Shown in pieces: positions 18,634 to 28,617 of a DNA stretch of 64,000 nt (the first letter of the stretch is position 1; each line of letters starts with the position of its first letter). The notes under the pieces are model-generated. The model had not been told where the DNA came from and did no database searches. It saw only the letters and a program-made list of their open reading frames with translations. Origin of the DNA: Microbacterium sp. SS28 (GTDB lineage Bacteria; Actinomycetota; Actinomycetes; Actinomycetales; Microbacteriaceae); assembly GCF_022761035.1 (NCBI RefSeq), contig NZ_JAKWJP010000003.1, forward strand, positions 529,157 through 593,156, in the 5' to 3' direction. Position numbers and translations under genes: made by a program.

Positions 18634-20094
18634 TCAGGCGGATGCGAGCTCGGGATCGCGGGATGCTGCGCCTGCGGCATCCGTCCCCTCGTGGGTCGTC
18701 GTCCCCGAGCGGCCCGCGGGCAGCCAGACGGCCGCGACCGCCGCGGCGAACAGCACCGCGGAGCCGACGAGCACGGCGGGCCGGGCGGCGTCGACGTAGA
18801 GGTCGGGCTGCAGTTCGCCGCCGCCGCCGACGAAGATCGCGGTCATGACGGCCGTGCCCAGCGCGATGCCGATCTCGCGGACCGTCGAGTTGACCCCCGA
18901 CGCCTTGGCGTGGTCGAGCACGCCGAGCGTCGCGAGCAGGGCGGTCGCCGAGGGTGCGAACACGAGGCCCATGCCGACTCCGGCCATGACGAACGGGATC
19001 ACGAGCTGGGCGTAGTCGAGGTCGGCCGACAGCATGAGGCCGATCCAGCCGAGCGCGGCCCCCTGCAGGACGAGTCCCGACAGCATGAGCACGCGCGTGC
19101 CGACCCGCGGCGCGATGATCCCCGCGATCGGCGCGACGAACATGGGCGCGAGCGTCCAGGGGGTCGTCTGCACGGCGGCCTCGAGGGGGCTCGAGCCCTG
19201 CACGACCTGCATGTACTGGATGAGGATGAACACGGCGCCGAACGTGCCGAAGCTGAACGCGAAGCCCACGACGTTCGTGAGCGAGAACGACCGGTCGCGG
19301 AAGAGGCGCAGCGGAACGAGTGGCGACGCCGCGCGACGCTGCCACAGCACGAACCCGACGAGCAGCCCGGCGCCCGCGACGAGCTCGGCGATGACGCTCG
19401 CCGACGTCCAGCCGTCGTCGTTGCCGCGCACGATCCCGTGGACGAGGGCGAGCACTCCGACGGCCGCGAGGATCGCGCCGACGACATCGATGCGCGCGCG
19501 GGCGCCGAAGTCGTTGTTCAGCGCGAACAGCGCGAACGGGATCGCGATGATCGCGACGGGGACGTTGATCCAGAAGATCGCCTGCCAGTTCCAGCCCTCC
19601 ATGACGGCGCCGCCGACGAGTGGCCCGACGGCGACGCCGAGGCCCGAGATGCCTCCCCACAGGCCGATCGCGAGCGGTCGGCGCTGCGGTGCGACACCGC
19701 CTGAGATGAGGGCGAGCGACAGCGGCATGACCGCCGCCCCGCCGAAGCCCTGCAGAGCGCGTGCCGCGATGAGCTGGGACGGGTCGCCGCTGAGCGCCGC
19801 GAGCACCGACCCGATGCCGAACACCGCGATGCCGACGAGGAAGACCGTGCGACGCCCGAACCGGTCGCCGAGCGCCGACGCGACGAGGATCGCGCTCGCG
19901 AAGGCGAGGGTGTACGCGTTGACGAACCACTGCAGCTCCTCGACGCTCGCGCCGAGTTCGGCGTGCAGGACGGGAAGCGCATTCGTCATCACGAGGTTGT
20001 CGAGGGTCGCCATGAACATGGGAACGGATGCCGCGGCCACGACGAGCCCGAAAGCACGCCGGCGGGTCGGGGCGGGGGAGACGACGTCGCTCAT
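18634..20094 (-). CDS. MFS drug efflux transporter, DHA2 (14-TM) family
   Basis: A 486-aa membrane protein with about 14 hydrophobic segments. VPMFMATLDNLVMTNALPVLHAELGASVEELQWFVNAYTLAFA is the DHA2 N-terminal signature (motif with D in TM1), and LGDRFGRRTVFLVGI is the cytoplasmic motif A. Family members export quaternary ammonium compounds and drugs by proton antiport; the substrate here is unknown. ATG 20094 follows GGAGGT at 5 nt. It is divergent from a TetR regulator with two matching dyads between them, which argues for ligand-induced efflux. Confidence 0.88.
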   Translation of the reverse strand: MSDVVSPAPTRRRAFGLVVAAASVPMFMATLDNLVMTNALPVLHAELGASVEELQWFVNAYTLAFASAILVASALGDRFGRRTVFLVGIAVFGIGSVLAALSGDPSQLIAARALQGFGGAAVMPLSLALISGGVAPQRRPLAIGLWGGISGLGVAVGPLVGGAVMEGWNWQAIFWINVPVAIIAIPFALFALNNDFGARARIDVVGAILAAVGVLALVHGIVRGNDDGWTSASVIAELVAGAGLLVGFVLWQRRAASPLVPLRLFRDRSFSLTNVVGFAFSFGTFGAVFILIQYMQVVQGSSPLEAAVQTTPWTLAPMFVAPIAGIIAPRVGTRVLMLSGLVLQGAALGWIGLMLSADLDYAQLVIPFVMAGVGMGLVFAPSATALLATLGVLDHAKASGVNSTVREIGIALGTAVMTAIFVGGGGELQPDLYVDAARPAVLVGSAVLFAAAVAAVWLPAGRSGTTTHEGTDAAGAASRDPELASA

Positions 20095-20116
20095 CGCGAC
20101 CTCCGATCTGGTTGTT

Positions 20117-20167
20117 GTAATCGGATGATTACTAAGACGAGGATCAATGTAGTAATCGACTGATAAC
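20117..20167. promoter_or_regulatory. Two TetR-type operators between MFS and tetR genes
   Basis: GTAATC-GGAT-GATTAC (20117-20132) is a perfect 6-4-6 dyad and GTAATC-GACT-GATAAC (20152-20167) is a near copy 35 bp away. The second ends one base before the ATG of the regulator, so repressor bound there would block both transcription and initiation. Confidence 0.82.
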
Positions 20168-20812
20168 ATGTCAAGCGTGAGTGCGAATCAGGGAACGACG
20201 ACGGCGTCGCCCGAGACCGGCCGCCGGATGAGCTCCGAGGAGCGCCGCGAGCAGATCATCGCGGCGGCGCTCGCCGTGTTCGGCGCGCGAGGCTACGAGG
20301 GCACGACGACCGACGACGTCGCGCGTACGGCGGGCGTGAGCCAGCCCTACGTCGTGCGGCTGTTCGGCACGAAGGAGAACCTCTTCCTCGCCGCCGTGCA
20401 GTCGGCCCTCGACGAGCTCATGCGGGTGTTCCGCGCCGCGCTCGAGGACGACTCGACCGATCGTCCCGTCTCCAAGCGCATCGGCGAGGCCTACGTCGCG
20501 CTGCTGAGCGTCCGCGGACTGCACCAGACCCTTTCGCACGCGTGGCTGCTCGGCGGCCACCCCGTCATCGGGCCTGCCGCGCGCCGGGGCTTCGCGCTCG
20601 TGTGGGCGTTCTTCCGCGACGAGGCGGGCCTCGAGCCCGATGAAGCGCGCGCCTTCCTGGCCGAGGGCATGCTCATCAACGTCATGATCGGCATGCGGCT
20701 CGTCGACGACTACGGATCGGACCCGCGCATCACCGAGCTCTTCCGCGCGTGCTTCCCGACCGAGCTGCCGCACATCCTCGACATCGCGCCGCGCGGCGAC
20801 GAGCCCTGGTGA
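20168..20812 (+). CDS. TetR/AcrR-family transcriptional regulator
   Basis: A 214-aa repressor. The N-terminal HTH is EERREQIIAAALAVFGARGYEGTTTDDVARTAGVSQPYVVRLFGTKENLF (residues about 23-72), the standard TetR_N fold. The C-terminal ligand-binding half is not recognisable to subfamily. ATG 20168 abuts operator 2, so either the transcript is leaderless or translation starts at the internal ATG 20228 (MSSEERREQ). Divergent from the DHA2 exporter, which it probably controls together with itself. Confidence 0.88.
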   Translation: MSSVSANQGTTTASPETGRRMSSEERREQIIAAALAVFGARGYEGTTTDDVARTAGVSQPYVVRLFGTKENLFLAAVQSALDELMRVFRAALEDDSTDRPVSKRIGEAYVALLSVRGLHQTLSHAWLLGGHPVIGPAARRGFALVWAFFRDEAGLEPDEARAFLAEGMLINVMIGMRLVDDYGSDPRITELFRACFPTELPHILDIAPRGDEPW

Positions 20813-20886
20813 CCCGACCGACCCCGCGTCTCGCGGCTGTCGGGAGACAGGAGACGGATGCCGCAGCCCGGCGTATCGTCGGGGGC

Positions 20887-21171
20887 ATGTGCCGCAGCAT
20901 CCACACCCTCCACAACTTCGAGCCGGCCGCCAGCAGCGAAGAAGTGCACGCCGCCGCGCTCCAGTACGTCCGCAAGATCGCGGGGACGACGAAGCCGTCG
21001 AAGGCGAATCAGGAGGCCTTCGACCGCGCCGTGCACGAGATCACGCACATCACGCAGCACCTGCTCGAGGATCTCGTCGCGGTCGTGCCGCCGAAGAACC
21101 GCGAGGAAGAGGCCGAGAAGGCCCGCGCCCGCGCGATCAAGTCGGGGCGCTACGCCGCGCCGGCTGCCTGA
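20887..21171 (+). CDS. DUF2277 family protein
   Basis: A 94-aa protein with the family pattern MCRSIHTLHNFEPAASSEEV, AALQYVRKIAGTTKPSKANQ and AFDRAVHEITHITQHLLEDL. DUF2277 proteins are small, mostly helical and uncharacterised; the invariant MCR-x-I-x-x-L start is suggestive of a metal or nucleic-acid contact but that is speculation. ATG 20887 is 7 nt after TATCGT (20874-20879), a leaderless promoter, so it is expressed separately from tetR. Confidence 0.85.
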   Translation: MCRSIHTLHNFEPAASSEEVHAAALQYVRKIAGTTKPSKANQEAFDRAVHEITHITQHLLEDLVAVVPPKNREEEAEKARARAIKSGRYAAPAA

Positions 21172-21322
21172 GCGCCCGCCTCGCCTCCACTCCTACCGGA
21201 CCATTCCACGTCGTTCGGATCAGAAAGCGCTGCCTCATCCGATTTCGGTGCAATGGTCCGTGGCAGGTCAGGTCGGGTAGGCTGGTCGGCTCCGCGCTCG
21301 CAGGGGCGGACGGAGAATCACT

Positions 21323-23011
21323 GTGGGGTACATCGACGTAGGCGGCGTCTCTTTCGCGCTGCCCGACGGGCGGCCGCTGCTCGACGACGTCGCGTTCCGG
21401 GTCGGCGAGGGGTCGACGACGGCGCTCATCGGCGCGAACGGCGCGGGCAAGACGACGCTGCTGCGGATGATCCGCGGCGAGGTCGCGCCCGACCAGGGGT
21501 CGATCTCGATCGGCGGAGGCCTCGGAGTCATGGATCAGTTCGTGGGGCACGGCAGCGCCGGGCAGACCGTGAGCGACCTGCTCGTCACGGTCGCGCCGGC
21601 GCGGGTCGCGCGCGCCGCCCGTGAGCTCGAGGCTGCCGAGAACGCCCTCATCGAGCGCGACGACCTCGAGACCCAGATGCGGTACGCGACGGCGCTCGCC
21701 GATTACGCTGAGGCGGGCGGGTACGAGCACGAGACGGTGTGGGACACGTGCACGATCGCCGCGCTCGGCGTGCCTTTCGCGCGGGCGCGCTACCGCGAGC
21801 TGGTGACCCTCTCGGGCGGCGAGCAGAAGCGCCTCGCGCTCGAGGCGCTCCTTCGAGGGCCCGACGAGGTGCTGCTCCTGGACGAGCCCGACAACTACCT
21901 CGACGTGCCCGGCAAGCGCTGGCTCGAGCAGCGGCTGCGCGAGACGTCCAAGACTGTCCTGCTCGTCTCGCACGACCGCGAGCTGCTCGCACGCGCCGCC
22001 GATCGCATCGTGACCCTCGAGGCGAGCCCCGCGGGCAGTTCCGCGTGGGTGCACGGCGGCGGGTTCGCGACGTACCACGCGGCACGCGAGGACCGGATGC
22101 TGCGCCTCGACGAGCTGCGGCGGCGCTGGGACGAGCAGCACGCCAAGCTCAAGGCGCTCGTCGCCGATCTCAAGGTCAAGGCCGCCGCCAACGACGGCTT
22201 CGCGTCGCGCTACCGAGCGGCCCAGACCCGGCTCCGCCGCTTCGAGGATCCGGGCCCGCCCGAAGAGCGCCCGCCCGAGCAGGAGCTCGCGCTGCGCCTG
22301 CGCGGCGCCCGGACGGGCAAGCGCGCCGTCGTCGCCGAGACCCTCGAGCTGACGGGACTCATGCAGCAGTTCGACCTCGAGGTGTGGTTCGGCGACCGTG
22401 TCGCGGTGCTCGGCTCGAACGGATCGGGCAAGTCGCACTTCCTGCGTCTGCTCGCCCGCGGCGGCACCGACCCCGACGCGCGCCTCGGGCACGTGACCCC
22501 GGTCGGATCGGGCCTCGCCCCCGTGCCGCACACGGGCCGTGCGATCCTCGGGGCGCGCGTCGTGCCGGGATGGTTCGCGCAGACCCACCAGCATCCCGAG
22601 TTCACCGGCCGCACGCTGCTGGACATCCTGCACCGCGGCGACGACGTGCGATCCGGGATGCCGCGCGACGCGGCGAGCTCCGCGCTCGACCGCTACGGGC
22701 TCGTGCGGCAGGCCGAGCAGACCTTCGACACGCTGTCGGGCGGCCAGCAGGCGCGGCTGCAGATCCTGCTGCTCGAGCTCTCGGGTGCGACGCTGCTGCT
22801 GCTCGACGAGCCCACCGACAACCTCGACCTCGTCTCGGCCGAAGCGCTCGAGGACGCCCTCGCGCGCTTCGAGGGGACGGTCGTGGCCGTGACGCACGAT
22901 CGCTGGTTCGCGCGGTCGTTCGATCGCTTCCTCGTTTTCGGCCAGGACGGGCAGGTGCGCGAGACGCCCGAGCCGGTGTGGGACGAGCGACGGGTCGTCC
23001 GTGCGCGCTGA
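21323..23011 (+). CDS. ABC-F family ATPase
   Basis: A soluble 562-aa protein with two ABC domains and no membrane segment. Domain 1: Walker A GANGAGKTTLLRMI (about 37-50), signature LSGGEQKRLALEA, Walker B LLLDEPDNYLD. A charged linker (LDELRRRWDEQHAKLKALVADLKVKAAAND) separates it from domain 2: GSNGSGKSHFLRLL, LSGGQQARLQILLLE, LLLDEPTDNLD. Members act on the ribosome as translation factors or antibiotic-resistance proteins; which one cannot be told. GTG 21323 gives the first strand directly; a TAGGCT box at 21278-21283 predicts a leader of about 33 nt. Confidence 0.9.
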   Translation: MGYIDVGGVSFALPDGRPLLDDVAFRVGEGSTTALIGANGAGKTTLLRMIRGEVAPDQGSISIGGGLGVMDQFVGHGSAGQTVSDLLVTVAPARVARAARELEAAENALIERDDLETQMRYATALADYAEAGGYEHETVWDTCTIAALGVPFARARYRELVTLSGGEQKRLALEALLRGPDEVLLLDEPDNYLDVPGKRWLEQRLRETSKTVLLVSHDRELLARAADRIVTLEASPAGSSAWVHGGGFATYHAAREDRMLRLDELRRRWDEQHAKLKALVADLKVKAAANDGFASRYRAAQTRLRRFEDPGPPEERPPEQELALRLRGARTGKRAVVAETLELTGLMQQFDLEVWFGDRVAVLGSNGSGKSHFLRLLARGGTDPDARLGHVTPVGSGLAPVPHTGRAILGARVVPGWFAQTHQHPEFTGRTLLDILHRGDDVRSGMPRDAASSALDRYGLVRQAEQTFDTLSGGQQARLQILLLELSGATLLLLDEPTDNLDLVSAEALEDALARFEGTVVAVTHDRWFARSFDRFLVFGQDGQVRETPEPVWDERRVVRAR

Positions 23012-23066
23012 GGAGCCGCATCCCGTCCCGAAGGGGCCGCGCAGGCGGTCCGAGTAGGCTGGGGTG

Positions 23067-24191
23067 GTGAGCATGGAGATCGAGATCGGCCGCGCCAAGC
23101 GCGCTCGCCGGGCCTACGCGTTCGATGACATCGCGGTCGTGCCCTCGCGGCGCACACGCAATCCCGAGGACGTCTCGACGGCCTGGACGATCGACGCCTT
23201 CCAGTTCGGCATCCCGGTCATCGGGGCGCCGATGGACTCGGTCATGAGCCCGCGCACGGCCATCATGCTCGGCCAGCTCGGCGGCGTCGGCGTGCTCGAC
23301 CTCGAGGGCCTCTGGACCCGCTACGACGACCCCACGCCGCACCTCGCCGAGATCGCCGCGCTTCCGGATGCCGCTGCCACGGCGCGCATGCAGGAGCTGT
23401 ACTCCGAGCCCATCAAGGCCGAGCTCGTGCGCGATCGCCTCGCCGAGATCCGCGCCGCGGGCGTCACGGTCGCGGGCGCCCTCACGCCGCAGCGCACGCA
23501 GGAGCTCTACGAGACCGTCGTCGCGGCGGGCGTCGACCTGTTCGTCATCCGCGGCACCACGGTCTCGGCCGAGCACGTCTCATCGGTAGAGCAGCCCCTC
23601 AACCTCAAGAAGTTCATCTACGACCTCGACGTCCCCGTCATCGTCGGCGGGGCCTCGACCTACACCGCGGCGCTGCACCTCATGCGCACGGGCGCAGCGG
23701 GTGTGCTCGTCGGCTTCGGCGGCGGTGCCGCCTCGACGACCCGCGCGACGCTCGGCGTGCACGCTCCCATGGCCACGGCCGTCGCGGATGTCGCCGGCGC
23801 GCGCCGCGACTACCTCGACGAGTCGGGCGGCCGCTACGTCCACGTCATCGCGGACGGCGGCGTCGGCACGTCGGGCGACATCGTCAAGGCGCTCGCGATG
23901 GGAGCGGATGCCGTCATGCTCGGCGTCGCCCTCGCGCGGGCCACCGACGCACCGGGACTCGGCTTCCACTGGGGCCCCGAGGCGCACCACGCCAAGCTGC
24001 CGCGTGGCCGCCGCATGAAGGTCGAGCAGCTCGTCGACCTCGAGTCGGTGCTCTACGGGCCCGCGCCCGTCGCCGACGGCACCGCGAACCTCATCGGCGC
24101 GCTGCGCAAGTCGATGGCCACGACCGGATACTCCGACCTCAAGGAGTTCCAGCGCGTCGAGGTCGTCGTCGCGCCCTACAGCGGCGGATGA
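23067..24191 (+). CDS. guaB3: GuaB3 family IMP dehydrogenase-related protein
   Basis: A 374-aa TIM-barrel protein lacking CBS domains. EIGRAKRARRAYAFDDIAVVPSRRTR is diagnostic of the actinobacterial GuaB3 group. VIVGGASTYTAALHLMRTGAAGVLVGFG and VHVIADGGVGTSGDIVKALAMGADAVMLG are barrel strands that bind the phosphate. The canonical catalytic SICTTR loop of GuaB is replaced by the ASTTRAT segment, so it lacks the GuaB catalytic cysteine; some relatives are reported as GMP-reductase-like. GTG 23067 is preferred among three starts (23064, 23067, 23073) because TAGGCT (23055-23060) lies 6 nt upstream. Overlaps the SURF1 gene by 4 nt. Confidence 0.9.
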   Translation: MSMEIEIGRAKRARRAYAFDDIAVVPSRRTRNPEDVSTAWTIDAFQFGIPVIGAPMDSVMSPRTAIMLGQLGGVGVLDLEGLWTRYDDPTPHLAEIAALPDAAATARMQELYSEPIKAELVRDRLAEIRAAGVTVAGALTPQRTQELYETVVAAGVDLFVIRGTTVSAEHVSSVEQPLNLKKFIYDLDVPVIVGGASTYTAALHLMRTGAAGVLVGFGGGAASTTRATLGVHAPMATAVADVAGARRDYLDESGGRYVHVIADGGVGTSGDIVKALAMGADAVMLGVALARATDAPGLGFHWGPEAHHAKLPRGRRMKVEQLVDLESVLYGPAPVADGTANLIGALRKSMATTGYSDLKEFQRVEVVVAPYSGG

Positions 24192-25024
24192 CCGACTCCG
24201 CGGACCCATCGGCAGGCTCGGGGGCCCTCGGCGGCGATGTAGAGGTCTTCCCGCCGACCCTGCGCGAGGTCATGCTCCGGGGGCGCTGGATCGGCATGCT
24301 CGTGCTGTGCCTCGTCGTCGCCGGCGTCTTCGCGTGGCTGGGGCAGTGGCAGCTGAGCCGCGCGATCGACACCAACCCCCTCCCGCCCGGTGCGACCGAG
24401 GAGGTCCGTCCGATCGGGGATGTCGTCGAGCCCGGTGAGTACCTGCCCGAGCCCCTCGTGGGGCAGCGGGTCGAGGCATCCGGATCCTGGATCCCCGGCG
24501 ACTTCCTCGTCGTGTCGTCCCGCTACAACGACGGCGAAGAGGGTTACTGGGTGACGGGCCAGCTGCGGATCGACGGCGCCGCAGCGCCGACGTCGCTCGC
24601 CGTCGCGATCGGCTGGGCGGCGACCCCCGAGGACGCGCAGGCGGCGGTCGACGCGTTCGAGCGGGATGCCGCGGGCCCCGTCACGGTCGTCGGGCGCCTC
24701 GTCTCGGACGAGGGTCCTGCGACGCCCCCGCGCGGCGCGGATCCGCAGACCATGACGCGCATGTCCCCCGCGGCGCACCTGAGCCAGTGGCACGACATCG
24801 AGGGCCTCGAGGTGTATCGCCCGTACCTCGCCTCGGAGGCCGCTCTCGCACCGCTCGACGACATCCACTCGCCCCCGCCCGAGGAGAGCTCGGGCATCAA
24901 CTGGCTCAACATCTTCTACGCGATCGAATGGGCAGTATTCGCGGGCTTCGCCTTTTACCTCTGGTATCGCCTCGCGCGCGACGCCTGGGAGAAGGAGGTC
25001 GAGGATCTCGAGGTTGACGCGTGA
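24188..25024 (+). CDS. SURF1 family protein
   Basis: A 278-aa membrane protein. An N-terminal helix MLVLCLVVAGVFAWLGQWQLSRA with the conserved LGxWQ-x-x-R pattern and a C-terminal helix YAIEWAVFAGFAFYLWYRLA bracket an extracytoplasmic domain containing VTVVGRL and the late WLNIFYAIEW segment. SURF1/Shy1 proteins assist cytochrome c oxidase assembly (haem a insertion). ATG 24188 overlaps the guaB3 stop (ATGA). The pairing of SURF1 with purine genes is positional conservation rather than an obvious pathway link. Confidence 0.9.
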   Translation: MTDSADPSAGSGALGGDVEVFPPTLREVMLRGRWIGMLVLCLVVAGVFAWLGQWQLSRAIDTNPLPPGATEEVRPIGDVVEPGEYLPEPLVGQRVEASGSWIPGDFLVVSSRYNDGEEGYWVTGQLRIDGAAAPTSLAVAIGWAATPEDAQAAVDAFERDAAGPVTVVGRLVSDEGPATPPRGADPQTMTRMSPAAHLSQWHDIEGLEVYRPYLASEAALAPLDDIHSPPPEESSGINWLNIFYAIEWAVFAGFAFYLWYRLARDAWEKEVEDLEVDA

Positions 25025-25105
25025 CGGATCAATGCGCGCGAAGCCCGCGTTGATGCGGCGCGGGTCAAGGTTGAGTAGGCGGCGAAGCCCCCGTATCGAA
25101 ACCAG
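25025..25105 (+). repeat. Dispersed intergenic repeat, copy 1
   Basis: An 81-bp element starting directly after the SURF1 stop (CGGATCAATGCGCGCGAAGC...) and ending GTATCGAAACCAG. The reverse complement of 34232-34310 matches it at about 90% with one indel. Both copies begin 0-7 nt after a stop codon in the same orientation relative to the upstream gene. Confidence 0.85.
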
Positions 25106-25169
25106 AGCGGCTGCCACGGCATCCTGAACGGCACCGGACCCCCGAAAGCCCGCGGGTAGACTGGAGTCC

Positions 25170-25691
25170 ATGCCCTCCGCCCCGAAGCTCGCGTCTTTCC
25201 CTGCGATCCGGGGTGCGCTGCGGTTCTACCAGATCTGCTCGATCATCACGGGAACGATGCTGCTCCTGCTGTGCGCGGAGATGCTCATCAAGTACGGCCT
25301 CGGCTACGAGCTCTTCCTCGGCGGCTCGGGCGGCTTCCTGTGGTTCGCGCCGCTCGACGCGTTCGGCGAATCGACCGGCGACGGACTGAACCTGTCGCTC
25401 GGCATCCTCGTCGCGCACGGCTGGTTCTACGTCGTGTACCTGTTCTCGTGCTTCCGCGTGTGGAGCCTCATGCGCTGGCAGTTCATGCGCTTCCTGCTGC
25501 TGGCTTCGGGCGGCATCATCCCGTTCCTCTCGTTCTTCCTCGAGGCGCGCGTCGCGCGCGACGTCAAGCGCTACCTCGCCGAGCGCGAAGCCGCCGACGC
25601 CGCGGGCGAGGGGCAGTCTCACCGCCTCGCGGCGCACTCGACGCTGACCGAGACGATCCCCACCGACTCCACCGAGCGCCCGCTCCTCTGA
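25170..25691 (+). CDS. DUF3817 domain membrane protein
   Basis: A 173-aa protein with three hydrophobic segments ([62 protein letters not shown]), the DUF3817 pattern of small actinobacterial membrane proteins ([11 protein letters not shown] and HGWFYVVYL are typical). Function is unknown. The C-terminal 45 residues are polar. ATG 25170 sits 7 nt after TAGACT (25157-25162), leaderless. It ends 13 nt before guaA and may be co-transcribed with it. Confidence 0.85.
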   Translation: MPSAPKLASFPAIRGALRFYQICSIITGTMLLLLCAEMLIKYGLGYELFLGGSGGFLWFAPLDAFGESTGDGLNLSLGILVAHGWFYVVYLFSCFRVWSLMRWQFMRFLLLASGGIIPFLSFFLEARVARDVKRYLAEREAADAAGEGQSHRLAAHSTLTETIPTDSTERPLL

Positions 25692-25704
25692 CCGAAAGCA
25701 GCCT

Positions 25705-27290
<1,586 letters not shown>

Positions 27291-27323
27291 TGAAGGACGA
27301 CTCGGGAAAGGCAGCGCCGCCGC

Positions 27324-28541
27324 TTGGACGATCAGCCCCTCCCGCCGACGGATGACCCGCACCCGGCGACCCCGGAGGGCGAGCCCCTGCCCGTCGTACC
27401 CGATGCGGCACCTGCCCCCGCTCCGCCGGCCGTGCCGGTCGAGGACGCGGTTGCACCGGCTGCGCCTGCCGCCGACGCGCCCGCGCCGGTCGCCGTCCCG
27501 CCCCTCCCGCCCGCGCCTCTCACCTACCCGCCCGCGCCGGTCGTGCCTCGCGCGGCCGGCGGGGAAGAGTCCGCGCTCCCACAGCCCGGCGCCGCGACCG
27601 GAGAGTCCGCCGCGATCCCGGAGCCTGTGGCATCCACTCGTCCTCGCCGGTCGAAGGGTGCCATCGTCGCGATCTGGCTCCTGGCGATCGGGCTCGTGCT
27701 CGCCGTCGCCGCCGGCGCATGGCTGGTCGTGCAGTTCCTCGAGGCGCAGGAGCAGATCTCCGACCAGAAGGACCGCATCTCGGAGCAGGAAGACGAGATC
27801 GAGCGGCAGAAGGAGCTCATCGACAGGAAGGACACGTTCGGCGCCGCGATGAACGGGCTGCTCGACACCGCCGCGGTCTTCCAAGGCGTGCCGACGACGT
27901 CGATCGTGCCGTGGGACGAGTACCAGGCGCTCGTGAACCGCGCATGGGGGCACCGCTGGGATGCCGCAAAGCTCACGACCGACACCGAGCAGGTCGTCGC
28001 CGCCGCCGAGGAGCTCGGCGCCGTGTGGGCGGCCGCGCAGCAGGAGGTGAGCTCCAACGCGACGGGGACCGCGTACGAGTCGGTCATCGATCGCCTCGGT
28101 GCGGGCCTCGTGCGTTCGCTGCTCGACCGGGACTCGTGCGGCGACGAGGAGAACATCCTCGGATGCGTGTGGTCGGACGAGCCCTACCTCGTGCACTTCG
28201 ATGCGGCCGCCGACGTCGAGCCTTTCATGACCGACGAACTGCGCACGGGAATCGCCTACCACGAGTTCGCCCACGTGCTGCAGTTCACCAATCAGGAGGC
28301 GCTGGATGCCGTGCTGCCGGCGTTCAGCGGGGACCACGAGGTCATGGCGGACTGCTTCGCGCTGACGTTCCTCCCCGGCTGGAAGCTCGACCACCGCATC
28401 TGGGTCAGCAGCTACGAGTACTGGGACGTCAGCATCGGCTACGGACAGGTGTGCTCGGACGCGCAGAAGCAGGCGGTCCGCGATTGGTACGCGGGGCTTC
28501 CCGTCACATCGCGGCAGCTTCAGGCCGAGAACGCATCGTAG
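27324..28541 (+). CDS. Membrane-anchored putative zinc metalloprotease (gluzincin-like)
   Basis: A 405-aa protein, TTG start at 27324. Residues 1-110 are Pro/Ala-rich and disordered; 112-138 form one membrane helix; 139-170 (EQISDQKDRISEQEDEIERQ) form a coiled coil; the rest is an extracytoplasmic domain. It contains HEFAH at 313-317 and, 22 residues later, E339-V-M-A-D343, the HExxH...ExxxD arrangement of gluzincin zinc proteases. Cysteines occur in pairs (SCGDEENILGC, ADC, QVCSD), suggesting disulfides. I do not recognise a named family. It follows guaA by 35 nt. Confidence 0.7.
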   Translation: MDDQPLPPTDDPHPATPEGEPLPVVPDAAPAPAPPAVPVEDAVAPAAPAADAPAPVAVPPLPPAPLTYPPAPVVPRAAGGEESALPQPGAATGESAAIPEPVASTRPRRSKGAIVAIWLLAIGLVLAVAAGAWLVVQFLEAQEQISDQKDRISEQEDEIERQKELIDRKDTFGAAMNGLLDTAAVFQGVPTTSIVPWDEYQALVNRAWGHRWDAAKLTTDTEQVVAAAEELGAVWAAAQQEVSSNATGTAYESVIDRLGAGLVRSLLDRDSCGDEENILGCVWSDEPYLVHFDAAADVEPFMTDELRTGIAYHEFAHVLQFTNQEALDAVLPAFSGDHEVMADCFALTFLPGWKLDHRIWVSSYEYWDVSIGYGQVCSDAQKQAVRDWYAGLPVTSRQLQAENAS

Positions 28542-28617
28542 CGACGGCTCCGGCCAGGGCGGAGCACCGGTTCACGACCGGACCGGGATGCCGGGCGCAG
28601 TGGGGGAGGATGGACGG

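Noticed and set aside
21197..21260. Inverted repeat CGGACCATT / AATGGTCCG before the ABC-F gene as a possible antibiotic-responsive attenuator
   Set aside because: The best -10 box (21278-21283) lies downstream of it, so it would not be in the leader RNA; arms are only 9 bp.
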